Positions 9,322 to 19,482 of a stretch of DNA of 64,000 bases are shown in pieces. The notes below the pieces were generated by a model. The model saw only the letters and a list, made by a program, of their open reading frames with translations, was not told the origin of the DNA and searched no databases. Made by a program: the position numbers and the translations under genes. Source of the stretch: Acinetobacter beijerinckii CIP 110307 (GTDB taxonomy: Bacteria > Pseudomonadota > Gammaproteobacteria > Pseudomonadales > Moraxellaceae); NCBI RefSeq assembly GCF_000369005.1, contig NZ_KB849763.1, forward strand, positions 1-64,000. Reading direction: 5' to 3'. Every line of letters begins with the position of its first letter. Positions within the stretch are counted from its first letter, which is position 1.

Positions 9322-10668
9322 TTAATAAATACCCTGCGCGAGAATGGCATCTGCAACTTTTACAAATCCAGCAATATTGGCGCCGTCAACATAATTTACC
9401 GTACCATCCTCTTGCGTGCCATATTTTAAACAATTCGCATGAATATCTTTCATAATTGCATGCAAACGCTCATCTACTTCGCCATGACTCCAGCCAAGAC
9501 GTAAGGCATTCTGAGACATTTCTAATCCAGAAGTCGCTACACCACCTGCATTCGATGCTTTACCTGGAGCATAAAGAATTTTAGCAGCAATGAACTTTTC
9601 AACTGCATTGAGTGTAGAGGGCATATTGGCACCTTCTGCAACGCAGATTACCCCATTTTGTATGAGTAGCTCTGCATCCTCAGCTAGCAGCTCATTCTGT
9701 GTAGCACAAGGTAATGCAATATCCACAGGAATATGCCATGGTGTTTTACCTTCGAAATACTCAAATCCATGTTTTGAAGCAAATTCAGAAACACGTCCCC
9801 GCTTGACATTTTTTAAGGTCATAATTTCTGCAAGTAATTCATCAGTAAAACCATTTTTTAAATAGACAGTACCATTCGAATCCGACAAGCTAACAACTTT
9901 TGCACCCAAGAACATGGCTTTTTCTGCCGCAAACTGTGCGACATTTCCAGAACCCGAAATAGAAACCGTTTTGCCATTAAAACTTTGACCACGTGTTTTT
10001 AGCATCTCTTCAGCAAAATAGACTGCTCCATAGCCTGTTGCCTCTGGACGCATCAAACTACCGCCAAAAGAAATACCTTTCCCAGTGAAAACGCAAGCCG
10101 TGTCATTGCTTAGCTTTTTCATCATACCTGCCATGTACCCCACTTCGCGACCACCAACACCAATATCACCAGCAGGAATATCCGTATTTGCACCTAAATG
10201 ACGATACAACTCGAGCATCAATGCTTGGCAGAAACGCATAATTTCTGCTTCAGATTTACCTTTAGGATCAAAGTCAGAACCACCTTTACCGCCACCCATT
10301 GGCAGTGTAGTTAAGGCATTTTTTAAAGTTTGCTCAAAGCCTAAAAACTTTAAAATGGATAAATTTACTGAAGGATGAAAACGCATTCCACCTTTAAATG
10401 GACCAATAGCAGAGTTGTATTGAACACGAAAAGCTCGATTCACATGCGTTTGACCTTGATCATCCATCCAAGATACTCGAAATTGAATGGCTCGCTCAGG
10501 TTCTACTAAACGCTCTAATAAAGCATATTGAGCATATTTTGGATTCTTCTGAATAAATGGCCATAAACTGGCCATTACTTCTTCAACAGCTTGCAAAAAT
10601 TCAGGTTGATCAGGATCTCTAGCTTTAACATAATTGAGAAAGTCATTTAAGCTACTGTATTTCAACAT
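9322..10668 (-). CDS. gdhA: NADP-specific glutamate dehydrogenase
   Basis: A 448-residue cytosolic enzyme that makes L-glutamate from 2-oxoglutarate, ammonia and NADPH. Visible parts: the substrate-binding PMGGGKGGSDFDP segment with its conserved lysine, the FKGGMRFHPSV motif upstream of it, and a nucleotide-binding fold with SISGSGNVAQFAAEKA. Length and sequence match the hexameric bacterial NADP type (E. coli GdhA is 447). It is transcribed alone, convergent with the META lipoprotein, and ends at the shared palindromic terminator. Confidence 0.97.
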   Translation of the reverse strand: MLKYSSLNDFLNYVKARDPDQPEFLQAVEEVMASLWPFIQKNPKYAQYALLERLVEPERAIQFRVSWMDDQGQTHVNRAFRVQYNSAIGPFKGGMRFHPSVNLSILKFLGFEQTLKNALTTLPMGGGKGGSDFDPKGKSEAEIMRFCQALMLELYRHLGANTDIPAGDIGVGGREVGYMAGMMKKLSNDTACVFTGKGISFGGSLMRPEATGYGAVYFAEEMLKTRGQSFNGKTVSISGSGNVAQFAAEKAMFLGAKVVSLSDSNGTVYLKNGFTDELLAEIMTLKNVKRGRVSEFASKHGFEYFEGKTPWHIPVDIALPCATQNELLAEDAELLIQNGVICVAEGANMPSTLNAVEKFIAAKILYAPGKASNAGGVATSGLEMSQNALRLGWSHGEVDERLHAIMKDIHANCLKYGTQEDGTVNYVDGANIAGFVKVADAILAQGIY

Positions 10669-11055
10669 CCACCCCCGAGTAAGTGTTTTATATTGGTGCT
10701 AAAAATGCACCAAAATAGGATTTTGTACCCATTAAATACAGATTGCGATTTCATCACAATATAATTTTTACACTAATCCATTATTATTTTTAAAAATCAA
10801 ATTCTTATATTGTGAAATATTCGTTATTTATATAATAAATATCTATAAAATACTCCACAAATTAGAAAAAATGATTGATATCCTGCTATCAAGATCGATA
10901 AACATACAAATACGCACTAAATAAACACATCATTAGCACCATTTTTAGGCAATAAGTGTATCCATATGCATCGCATATATTTAGATTGCTTCCGCCGTGT
11001 TAAAGCATTATTTGCTATACTGAGCACCCAGTTTAGCACCAGTCATCTCCAATAC
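10669..11055. other. AT-rich divergent promoter region of gdhA and the rnfB-like gene
   Basis: These 387 bp contain no supported gene. A TATACT hexamer at 11016-11021 would suit a promoter for the ferredoxin gene if translation starts at 11056. The longer reading frame starting at 10966 would run through it. I see no operator or riboswitch. Confidence 0.4.
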
Positions 11056-11853
11056 ATGTCACCTACTGCTCAACATGCGCTTATTGTCCAAATCGATCAA
11101 CTTTTACCGCAAACACAGTGTGGTTTATGTGGGCATCGCGATGGCTGCCTACCTTATGCAAAATCAATTGCTGAGGGAGAAGAAGCAAATAAATGTGTTC
11201 CTGGTGGACAACCTGTTGCTGATGCATTGGCAGCATTATTAGACCGCCCACAGTTAACGGCAGAATCCAGTGTTTGGGATATTCAACTTGATGGTCGACC
11301 ACAACGAATCAAAGCGGTGATTCGAGAAGATGAATGTATCGGCTGTACCAAATGTATTAGTGCATGTCCTGTCGATGCCATTATTGGTAGTGGTAAATTA
11401 ATGCATAGTATTTTGACTGATCTATGCACAGGCTGTGAATTATGTATTCCACCTTGTCCTGTGGATTGTATCGACTTGATTCCTGACCCTAAACCTATCC
11501 CAACAACTGAACAACGTTTAGCTGAACAGGATGATTTAAGACATCGCTATTACGCACACATCCAACGCGAAGAAAAACAACGCTTAAATCGCAAAGGACC
11601 AATTGTACGTGCTGAAATTGATGTTGAGCTTTTTGCTCAATTCTCTCAGTCACAAAACAATCTACCAGTCATTACTTTGGTCGATAAACCTAAAGATAGC
11701 CCAGTACTGGATGCAAAAACGACAATTGAACTAGCGAAATTACGCACACAGATCAAGAAGCTTGAAAAGCAGCTGAGTGTTCGCGCCGATGAATCAAAAC
11801 AAGTTCAATTGCTTGCTTTACAACAACGTTTAAATGAATTGCAGGACATCTAA
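11056..11853 (+). CDS. rsxB: RnfB/RsxB-like iron-sulfur protein without membrane anchor
   Basis: A 265-residue electron-transfer protein. It opens with the RnfB-type cluster motif ([10 protein letters not shown], then a cysteine in NKCVPGG), followed by two classical 4Fe-4S motifs, [12 protein letters not shown] and [12 protein letters not shown]. The C-terminal 90 residues are charged and helical, ending in likely coiled coil. True RnfB has an N-terminal membrane helix and sits in an rnfABCDGE operon. Here the helix and the other rnf genes are missing, so this is a soluble relative, possibly serving nth or another iron-sulfur enzyme. An in-frame ATG at 10966 would add 30 residues. The stop codon directly touches the nth start, so the two genes form an operon. 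Confidence 0.85.
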   Translation: MSPTAQHALIVQIDQLLPQTQCGLCGHRDGCLPYAKSIAEGEEANKCVPGGQPVADALAALLDRPQLTAESSVWDIQLDGRPQRIKAVIREDECIGCTKCISACPVDAIIGSGKLMHSILTDLCTGCELCIPPCPVDCIDLIPDPKPIPTTEQRLAEQDDLRHRYYAHIQREEKQRLNRKGPIVRAEIDVELFAQFSQSQNNLPVITLVDKPKDSPVLDAKTTIELAKLRTQIKKLEKQLSVRADESKQVQLLALQQRLNELQDI

Positions 11854-12540
11854 ATGCCCGTAAAGAATATGACTAAAAAGCAAATTCAGACTTTTTTTGA
11901 ACGTTTACGTGAACAAAGACCTCATCCACAGACTGAACTGAATTACTCCTCACCTTTTGAGTTACTGATTGCCGTCTTACTCTCTGCACAAGCCACGGAT
12001 GTCAGTGTAAATAAAGCGACAGATAAACTCTATCCTGTTGCTAATACCGCTCAAGCTATTTTGAATCTTGGAATTGATGGGTTAAAAGAATATATCAAAA
12101 CCATTGGCTTATATAACTCCAAAGCCGAAAATGTGATCAAAACCTGCCAAATTCTTGTAGACCAATATCAAGGTCAAATCCCAGAAACACGTGAGCAACT
12201 AGAAGCTTTACCCGGTGTAGGACGCAAAACAGCGAATGTGGTACTCAATACTGCTTTTGGACAACCGACCATGGCAGTTGATACGCATATTTTTCGTGTC
12301 GGTAACAGAACTGGTTTGGCAGTAGGTAAAAATGTTCTCGAGGTTGAGCATCGTTTAATTAAAGTGATTCCTAAAGAATTTATTATTGACTCACATCATT
12401 GGTTAATTTTACATGGTCGTTATTGTTGTATAGCACGTAAGCCTAAATGTGGAGAGTGTATTGTATCCGATGTTTGTAATTGGCCTGATCGCTTTGAATT
12501 TGGTGCTGTCAAATCAATTGCAATAAAAAACCTCAGTTAG
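11854..12540 (+). CDS. nth: Endonuclease III
   Basis: A 228-residue bifunctional DNA glycosylase/AP-lyase that removes oxidised pyrimidines. The helix-hairpin-helix LPGVGRKTANVV carries catalytic Lys125, and Asp143 follows in AVDTHIFRV. The C-terminal 4Fe-4S loop has the exact C-x6-C-x2-C-x5-C spacing (Cys192, 199, 202, 208). The N-terminus is a little longer than in E. coli Nth (211); the ATG at codon 6 is an alternative start. It follows the rnfB-like gene with no gap, a pairing that puts two 4Fe-4S proteins on one message. Confidence 0.96.
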   Translation: MPVKNMTKKQIQTFFERLREQRPHPQTELNYSSPFELLIAVLLSAQATDVSVNKATDKLYPVANTAQAILNLGIDGLKEYIKTIGLYNSKAENVIKTCQILVDQYQGQIPETREQLEALPGVGRKTANVVLNTAFGQPTMAVDTHIFRVGNRTGLAVGKNVLEVEHRLIKVIPKEFIIDSHHWLILHGRYCCIARKPKCGECIVSDVCNWPDRFEFGAVKSIAIKNLS

Positions 12541-12554
12541 TCCTGAGGTTTTTT
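12525..12554. terminator. Bidirectional terminator overlapping two stop codons
   Basis: A perfect 12-bp stem (AAAAAACCTCAG and complement) closes a 6-nt loop at 12537-12542. The nth TAG (12538-12540) and the TAA of the opposing small gene (12537-12539) both lie in that loop. Confidence 0.92.
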
Positions 12555-12719
12555 ATTTTGTTGTAATTTTGGATGTAGCTGACGCGGTCTACCATTTTGC
12601 TTATTTTCCAATGCTTGTTGCTTTTGCACATGACGAAGCATTTTTTGGCTTTGATATAATAAAAACAACAGTAAAATGACACTCAATATCACCACGATAA
12701 TAAGCACAAATTTTAGCAT
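12537..12719 (-). CDS. Small single-pass membrane protein, unknown
   Basis: A 60-residue protein. Residues about 2-22 are a strongly hydrophobic helix (FVLIIVVILSVILLLFLLY), followed by a basic, Gln/Lys/Pro-rich tail of about 35 residues that should face the cytoplasm. I do not recognise a family. The ATG at 12719 has GGAG six bases upstream, which supports real translation; a TTG four codons earlier would overlap that site. The gene lies downstream of adk, separated by a terminator, and its end overlaps the end of nth by four bases. Confidence 0.68.
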   Translation of the reverse strand: MLKFVLIIVVILSVILLLFLLYQSQKMLRHVQKQQALENKQNGRPRQLHPKLQQNKKPQD

Positions 12720-12733
12720 GATCAGCTCCAAAT

Positions 12734-12760
12734 AAAAAAAGAGCTCTATAAGAAGAGCCC
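12734..12760 (-). terminator. Terminator of adk
   Basis: On the minus strand a 7-bp stem (GGGCTCT with AGAGCTC, one G-U) is followed by seven Ts. It lies 23 bases past the adk stop and just before the ribosome site of the small membrane protein gene. Confidence 0.82.
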
Positions 12761-12782
12761 CTTTTTATATTAACAATTCAGA

Positions 12783-13448
<666 letters not shown>

Positions 13449-13519
13449 TCATTTAAAAACAATAAATCTTAAATTGAGCAATATAATACAGACTTATTGC
13501 TCAACCAACATCAAATTAA

Positions 13520-14833
13520 TTATAAGAAAGCAACAAATAGATGAATCAAACCTGCAAAAAAGCCAGTTACTCCACCCAAAACAATCAAAATCCACTCATC
13601 TTCTTGGAACGCAGGCCGCAATAAATTTTGGAACTCTTTCGGCGTTAGTTCACGGATGCGGTCTCTAAACATTTGAAAGATTTTCTGCGCACGACTTGCA
13701 TTCAGAGCTGGGTCACATACTGGTCCCATAGTAATTTCAATTGAGCGATCAATCAAGTCGGTCTTGAGTCTAGCATATTCTCTTGGACCTAATGAAAGCT
13801 GTAATGAGGTTCTGACTAATGGGGTTTCCATAATTTCGTTGATATGACGCTTGACAATACGACGTGTTTTATCTTTTTTACTGCCATACATCATTTCCGT
13901 CATAATCGATTTCAAAGTAATTAAGTCTTCTGTCACCACACTGGCAAAGACATCTGAAACTTCTTCTTGGCGCTTCATAAACGCACCTTGAACGTTGTAT
14001 GTACCAATTTTTAGTACAGGTACAATCCAAGGAAATTTATGATCTTTAGTCAAACGAAAGAGCTGAGGATAACGTATATAGTGCGGTTCTATCGGATTGA
14101 ATACCATCCAAATTGCAATCCAGTTGGTTAAGAATCCCCAAATCGCTGCCCAAAATGGAACTGTCCAATGCCACGGCACAACAAACCAAACAATCATTTG
14201 GAAAATACCGAAGAACATCCCGATCAATGCACTAATGTGCCAAATAAAATTGATTTCTTTTTGACCAACTTTAAGGAACATACGTACCATTAAACGTCGA
14301 TCACCTTCCATTTGACTCACTACCATTTCACGCATGTCAACAAGTGACTCTACGTTCATGGTCAACTCAGTCACAAGTTCCCTTAAAGTATTTGGCAACT
14401 GTTTTTGTGCTTGAGCATAAATACGGCGTTTGATTGAAAATGGTAAGTTTTCCCACAAAACGGCATTACGATCAATCATGACCTCATCAATTAGGTGTTC
14501 AAGCTCAAAACCAACTTGCTCACCAATGATCATTGCCATATCTTCAGGATCCATTGCTTCTAAAAATTCACGCAATGAACCTAATTTTGATAATGTATTA
14601 TCAGTAATAATGCCTGAAATACGCCCTGCTTTACGAGGTACAATTCCTTGCCAACCTACAGGTAATGGCCCTAAATGGAATCCCCAAAATTTAATTGGGT
14701 AAAAAACCATTTTCAAGGCCATCCACACGTGTGCCCAAGTCACAAAAGCAGTCACAGGTATAATACTGAGAACTGCCCAAAAATCTGGACGCGCTAAGAA
14801 AATCTGCCACAATTCATTGACGTAATCAAACAT
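13520..14833 (-). CDS. DUF445 family membrane protein
   Basis: A 437-residue protein of the DUF445 (YheB-like) family. Hydrophobic segments are visible near the N-terminus (about 17-45), in the middle (about 200-245, rich in Trp) and at the very C-terminus (about 415-437). The stretches between are long, amphipathic and charged, likely cytosolic helical bundles. Function is unknown in the family; I only infer a role at the inner membrane. It lies between a predicted outer-membrane protein gene and adk on one strand with small gaps, so co-transcription is possible. Confidence 0.8.
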   Translation of the reverse strand: MFDYVNELWQIFLARPDFWAVLSIIPVTAFVTWAHVWMALKMVFYPIKFWGFHLGPLPVGWQGIVPRKAGRISGIITDNTLSKLGSLREFLEAMDPEDMAMIIGEQVGFELEHLIDEVMIDRNAVLWENLPFSIKRRIYAQAQKQLPNTLRELVTELTMNVESLVDMREMVVSQMEGDRRLMVRMFLKVGQKEINFIWHISALIGMFFGIFQMIVWFVVPWHWTVPFWAAIWGFLTNWIAIWMVFNPIEPHYIRYPQLFRLTKDHKFPWIVPVLKIGTYNVQGAFMKRQEEVSDVFASVVTEDLITLKSIMTEMMYGSKKDKTRRIVKRHINEIMETPLVRTSLQLSLGPREYARLKTDLIDRSIEITMGPVCDPALNASRAQKIFQMFRDRIRELTPKEFQNLLRPAFQEDEWILIVLGGVTGFFAGLIHLFVAFL

Positions 14834-14893
14834 GCATGACTCTCAAAGTTATTAATAGATTTCAGCTTACTAAGTGAATAAGTAGTTCACCTG

Positions 14894-15412
14894 CTATAAA
14901 CCAAAACTTAAGGTATAAGAGAACTGAATTGTTGGCTCGGTCTTTTCAATAAGATCTCCATTTGCATTTTTCATGCGTTCGCCAGCACCAATTCCCACAC
15001 TAAAAGTACTAATACGTTCTGAATTCAACCAAACATAGGCAAGATCAACACCTGCACCTAAACGTGCTTTTTCTTCACCATCAATTTGTTTACTTTCAAT
15101 ATGTCCAGCATAAGCACCAATGTAATAACCATTTTTATCCGTGCCTGTTAAATGATATGGATAACGGAATCCAACTTGACCACCTGCTGGATTTTCATCA
15201 TTTAGAAATGCACCAGCTTTTGCATAAGCAATTCCATATGGATTCACCCATTCAAGATTTGCATGTAGTAATTTTTTAGTAAAACCTGCACCAATATTCC
15301 ATGTTGAAACATTTGCTCCAGTTAATTTTGCTTCAGGCATATATGCATTTTCTTCAGCATGAGCAAAACCAGTGAGAGCTAAAACCGCCAGTAAAACTTG
15401 AAATTTTCTCAT
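14894..15412 (-). CDS. Secreted protein, predicted outer-membrane barrel
   Basis: A 172-residue protein of unknown function. The first 19 residues are a clean signal peptide ending FAHA before EEN. The rest alternates polar and hydrophobic residues with many Gly, Tyr and Asn (for example GYYIGAYAGHIE, QFSYTLSFGL), a pattern of short beta-strands typical of small outer-membrane barrels. The last residue is Leu rather than the usual Phe, which weakens the barrel call a little. The ATG at 15412 has GGAG upstream; the in-frame ATG four codons earlier overlaps that site. Confidence 0.7.
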   Translation of the reverse strand: MRKFQVLLAVLALTGFAHAEENAYMPEAKLTGANVSTWNIGAGFTKKLLHANLEWVNPYGIAYAKAGAFLNDENPAGGQVGFRYPYHLTGTDKNGYYIGAYAGHIESKQIDGEEKARLGAGVDLAYVWLNSERISTFSVGIGAGERMKNANGDLIEKTEPTIQFSYTLSFGL

Positions 15413-15650
15413 TATTTTCTCCATTTTCCCTAAGAGTGTATATTGGACAATCCTATTTCAAACAGTTTGTGACTTTAACAGAATTATTTTGCTTCTAATA
15501 TACAAGACCGTACTATTTTAATGTCTGCAAAGTCAAAAGCTGTCGCAGTATCATTTTTATGAACAGTTGAAAATTCTACAGTATGAACGTGCAACTTACG
15601 TTAAAATGCTCGGCATTATTTCCTCTATCTTGTAATTAAGTCGACGCCTT

Positions 15651-17684
15651 ATGAAACAGCACTTTCCTTTAAAAAACATGCAGCAAGAAAAGCGCATTTA
15701 TAAGGGTCGAATTCTATTTGCTATTTTTGTTGTTGTAATTTTCTTGCTTTTACTTATCTGTCGCTATGCATATTTGCAAATTGTGCACTATGACGATTTT
15801 ACAACAGCTTCTGATAAGAACCGTATTCGACTGCAACCTCTACCTCCAGCTCGTGGCTATATCTATGATCGTAATGGGGTTTTACTTGCTGATAACTATC
15901 CTGTTTTCACAGCCACTCTAAGCCGCGCAGATGTCAGCGATATTGATGGAACAATTTCTCGTTTAACTCCTATTTTAAATTTATCTCAAGAAGATGTAGA
16001 ACGTTTCAAAAGTCGTGTTAAAACTGCCCGAAAAACGGAACGGATTGCAATCAAACTCAACTTAACTGAAGCAGATATTGCCAAGTTTAGTGAAGTTAAA
16101 TATGCATTTCCGGGCGTAAAAATTGAAACTCAAATGACACGTTACTATCCACATGGTGAGCTATTTGCGCATGTGATTGGATATGTCGGGCGAATTAATG
16201 ACAAAGAACTTAAATCAATTGATAAAGATTTATACGCAGGTACTAATCTGATTGGAAAAATTGGTGCAGAAAAGAGTTATGAGGAGTTATTGCACGGCAT
16301 ACCAGGTTTCGAATCGGTTGAGGCTGATGCACATGGAAATGTACTGCGTAATTTAGGTAAGCAATCCCCTGTTCGTGGCAATGACTTATATTTATCCATT
16401 GATTTTGGTTTGCAAACTATTGCAGCTCAACAATTAGTTGATCGTCGAGGCGCCATTGTTGCGATGGACCCTCGTACTGGTGAAATTTTAGCTTTGGTTT
16501 CAAGTCCGAGCTTTAACCCCAATCTATTTGTTACAGGCATCAGCACAAAAGATTATAGTGGTTTACGTGACAATCTAGATCAACCGCTTTATAACCGTGC
16601 AGTTCAAGGTGCTTATCCTCCAGGTTCAACGATTAAACCAATGTTTGGTCTTGGTGGGATTCATTATGGTTTAGTCGATTGGGGCACTGCAATTTCTGAC
16701 CCGGGTTATTTTTCACTGCCAGGTGATAGCCATCGCTTTCGTGACCATAAAAAGAGTGGTCACGGGGCTGTGAACTTACACAAAGCTCAGGTCGTGTCTT
16801 GTGATACTTATTTCTATATCTTGTCTTATCGGATGGGTATAGAAAAAATGAATGATTGGATGCGTCAATTCGGTTTTGGAGAAAAAACTGGTGTTGATTT
16901 ACCAAGTGAAAGTTCAGGTTTATATCCAAGCCCTGAATGGAAGATGAGAACACGAAATTCGAAATGGTTAAAAGGCGAAACCATTTCAGTCAGTATTGGT
17001 CAGGGCGCATTTACAGCAACCCCTTTACAGCTTGCGATGGCGACAGCGATCACAGCAAATAAAGGTTCACATGTTACACCTCACGTGCTTCGTGATACTA
17101 AAGGCTCAAAAAAATTCACCGTACATAATGCACCAGATGGCAAAATCCAATTCAACGGAACAGAGCAAGACTGGACCAATATGCATGAAGCAATGATTGA
17201 TGTTATTCAATCAGGTACGGGACGAGGTATTAAAGGTGGACTGCAATATTCAATAGCTGGTAAAACAGGAACTGCGCAAGTCAAAAGTATTGCTCAAGGC
17301 AAACGTTATAACGAGGCAGCTCTTTCTTCAAGACAATGGGATCATGGCTTATTTGTTGGCTTTGCTCCTGCCGATAATCCTGAGATCGCAATTGCAGTGG
17401 TTTGGGAAAATGGTAAACATGGTGGCTCAGCCGCACAAATTGCTCGTCCTATTTTTGATTATTGGTTAGTGACTCGCAAGAAGAATCCGATTCGCCCAAC
17501 AAATCACCAAGTAAGTGGTGGTCTAATGACTGCTGGTATTAAACCTGGTGAACTATCAAATAGTAATAATGCTAATTTAGCTTCAAGCAACAATAGTATT
17601 ACTTCGCCAGCATCCAGTCCTGTGAGTTCTACAGCCGCTGTTCAAACAACACCAGCAACACCAACTAATGGAGACTCTGAATAA
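15651..17684 (+). CDS. mrdA: Penicillin-binding protein 2, elongation-specific transpeptidase
   Basis: A 677-residue inner-membrane, periplasmic class B PBP that cross-links peptidoglycan for the rod complex with RodA. One N-terminal membrane helix lies at about 20-42, then the dimerisation/pedestal domain (PPARGYIYDRNG near 65-76), then the transpeptidase domain with the S-x-x-K active site Ser326/Lys329 in PPGSTIKP, the SxD triad at 383-385 and KTG at 538-540. The C-terminal 50 residues are a Ser/Asn/Thr/Ala-rich tail, likely disordered. The neighbour rodA is not adjacent. The stop codon overlaps the rsmD start (TAATG), so the two are translationally coupled. Confidence 0.96.
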   Translation: MKQHFPLKNMQQEKRIYKGRILFAIFVVVIFLLLLICRYAYLQIVHYDDFTTASDKNRIRLQPLPPARGYIYDRNGVLLADNYPVFTATLSRADVSDIDGTISRLTPILNLSQEDVERFKSRVKTARKTERIAIKLNLTEADIAKFSEVKYAFPGVKIETQMTRYYPHGELFAHVIGYVGRINDKELKSIDKDLYAGTNLIGKIGAEKSYEELLHGIPGFESVEADAHGNVLRNLGKQSPVRGNDLYLSIDFGLQTIAAQQLVDRRGAIVAMDPRTGEILALVSSPSFNPNLFVTGISTKDYSGLRDNLDQPLYNRAVQGAYPPGSTIKPMFGLGGIHYGLVDWGTAISDPGYFSLPGDSHRFRDHKKSGHGAVNLHKAQVVSCDTYFYILSYRMGIEKMNDWMRQFGFGEKTGVDLPSESSGLYPSPEWKMRTRNSKWLKGETISVSIGQGAFTATPLQLAMATAITANKGSHVTPHVLRDTKGSKKFTVHNAPDGKIQFNGTEQDWTNMHEAMIDVIQSGTGRGIKGGLQYSIAGKTGTAQVKSIAQGKRYNEAALSSRQWDHGLFVGFAPADNPEIAIAVVWENGKHGGSAAQIARPIFDYWLVTRKKNPIRPTNHQVSGGLMTAGIKPGELSNSNNANLASSNNSITSPASSPVSSTAAVQTTPATPTNGDSE

Positions 17685-18232
17685 TGAAAAATCAACTCAG
17701 AATCATTGGTGGTGAATTCAAGCGACGTACTTTAGCTTTCGCAGAGATTGATGGTTTACGTCCAACCCCAGATCGTGTTCGGGAAACTTTGTTTAACTGG
17801 CTCATGTGGGACATACAAAATGCACATGTGTTAGATTTATGCACTGGTTCTGGTGCTCTCGCATTCGAGGCATTATCACGCGGTGCTTGCCAAGTCACAA
17901 TGATTGAACCTGATACGACACAAGCACGATTCTTAAAGCAAAATATTCAACTATTCAAAAATGAGAACTGTCAGCTTATCGTATCAACTGCACAGCAAGC
18001 TTTAAAAAAGTTAAGCGGTACGTATGACGTCGTTTTTCTTGACCCACCGTATAGTCTTGATCTCTGGCAAGAGTTGGCAGAATTAGCTGATCCTTTGATC
18101 GTTGATAAAGCATATATCTATGTCGAAGCTGATCGAGAACTCACCCAGCTCCAACTGCCAAATTCATGGAAAAAAATCAAAGAAACAAAAGCAGGTGTCG
18201 TGCGAGCAGGTCTTTATCAAAAAATAATTTAG
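17684..18232 (+). CDS. rsmD: 16S rRNA (guanine-966-N2)-methyltransferase
   Basis: A 182-residue SAM-dependent methyltransferase of the RsmD family that modifies G966 in the 30S subunit. The N-terminus has the family RIIGGEFKRRTL and the RPTPDRVRETLFNWL segment. The SAM site DLCTGSGALAFEA is at about 50-62 and the catalytic DPPY at about 118-121. Length fits (E. coli 198). The gene starts within the mrdA stop codon and its end overlaps the end of the opposing small gene by four bases. Confidence 0.95.
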   Translation: MKNQLRIIGGEFKRRTLAFAEIDGLRPTPDRVRETLFNWLMWDIQNAHVLDLCTGSGALAFEALSRGACQVTMIEPDTTQARFLKQNIQLFKNENCQLIVSTAQQALKKLSGTYDVVFLDPPYSLDLWQELAELADPLIVDKAYIYVEADRELTQLQLPNSWKKIKETKAGVVRAGLYQKII

Positions 18233-18648
18233 AAAACACGTAACCAAAAAAATCGGATGAGCTGCCCGCGATCAAAAGGAAAACTTGAAAGATATTCATA
18301 GCCAATCCGATTGGCGCTATTTAATTGATAAACAATGCCATAACCAAGCGAAATCGAAAAATCATCTAGAGATAGATTGTTGGTCTCACCAGTTAACATT
18401 TTTTGATTAAACTGATTGGTTTGATAGGCAGTATAATTATAGACTTTCCAACGCTCATCTTGAAAAAACTGATTATGCAACACAGAGTAATCAGTTTTCA
18501 TTTGCGGATAAGCAGCATCGAACATCTCATCATCATTGGCTATCTCTTCAAAAAAATTGTAGTTTTCTGCATTTACATCTAAAGCAAAACTCATTAATAG
18601 TCCGAATACAAAGCATCGCATCTTGTGCTTAAAATTTAGATAATTCAT
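18229..18648 (-). CDS. Small exported protein of unknown function
   Basis: About 139 residues. An N-terminal export signal is visible (FVFGLLMSFALDVNA before EN). The C-terminal half has alternating beta-type strands (LDDFSISLGYGIVYQL, RIGYEYLSSF) and ends in Phe, the hallmark of outer-membrane barrel proteins. The chain is short for a full barrel, so it may be a two- to four-strand protein or oligomer. Several in-frame ATGs exist (18675, 18654, 18648, 18621) and none has a good ribosome site; I chose 18648 because it gives a plausible signal peptide. I do not recognise the family. Confidence 0.6.
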   Translation of the reverse strand: MNYLNFKHKMRCFVFGLLMSFALDVNAENYNFFEEIANDDEMFDAAYPQMKTDYSVLHNQFFQDERWKVYNYTAYQTNQFNQKMLTGETNNLSLDDFSISLGYGIVYQLNSANRIGYEYLSSFPFDRGQLIRFFWLRVF

Positions 18649-18728
18649 TACCATAGCATAACAGCTAAAAATCATTTTTTATCAATTGATTGAATACCAT
18701 TATATACTGTAATTACAAATTAGCGTTT

Positions 18729-19334
18729 TTAAAATAACCATTCCATGCGTCGACCATTAGGAATGGTATCGTTATTTGTACCCTTAAACATGGTTTGCTT
18801 GACGACCTTAAAACCAATTCGCTCATAGAGTTTCTGCCCTCTCATATTTTGTTGTGATACATTTAGAGACAATGCAATATGACCTTGTTGCTGAGCGAAT
18901 ACTTTCAAATGCTGTAGCAATAAGGAGCCAATCCCCTGACTTTGATAACTTGGATGAACACCAAAATTAGCGATATGCAAACATGACTCACTTGGCTTAG
19001 TTACAACAGAGCCTGCTTGCAAAGCTCTAGACAAAACCCGAGCAAATCCAAACCTGTAAGTTATCCAGATATTTTTCAAACTTCCCTGATCCATATGCAT
19101 CAGATCATTCTTTCCATAACATGCAACTACAGCAATTACTTTATTTTTATGTTCGACCACCCAATGCAATTTATAACTAGTGTAGCCTCGCTCAGATAAA
19201 AACTCTTTACGGATAAAATCTTCTGCGCTGATGTGATTATATTTATAAATATGATCAAACAATGGCACTGCCGCGCTGTAAATCAATGGAACACATTCGT
19301 TCACATCTCTTTGCTCTGCTTTTCGAATGTTCAT
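18729..19334 (-). CDS. GNAT-family N-acetyltransferase
   Basis: A 201-residue cytosolic protein. The acetyl-CoA motif A is clear: a FGVHP strand end followed by YQSQGIGSLLL (Q-x-x-G-I-G), and a C-terminal KLYERIGFK strand-helix typical of GNAT motif B. The N-terminus IRKAEQRDVNEC is also typical. The substrate is not predictable from the sequence. AAGGA sits nine bases upstream of the ATG. The gene stands alone between two unknown envelope genes. Confidence 0.85.
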   Translation of the reverse strand: MNIRKAEQRDVNECVPLIYSAAVPLFDHIYKYNHISAEDFIRKEFLSERGYTSYKLHWVVEHKNKVIAVVACYGKNDLMHMDQGSLKNIWITYRFGFARVLSRALQAGSVVTKPSESCLHIANFGVHPSYQSQGIGSLLLQHLKVFAQQQGHIALSLNVSQQNMRGQKLYERIGFKVVKQTMFKGTNNDTIPNGRRMEWLF

Positions 19335-19482
19335 AACTTTTCCTTTTTGTGTTTATTATTTGTGCGAATGGTTTAATGGAGTTAAATATTTAATTTTTTT
19401 ATCATGTTAGACATAAATAGCGCATTTATAAAATTAATCTTATATACAATAATAGGATCTTTAAAATTTTTCTTAAAATATT

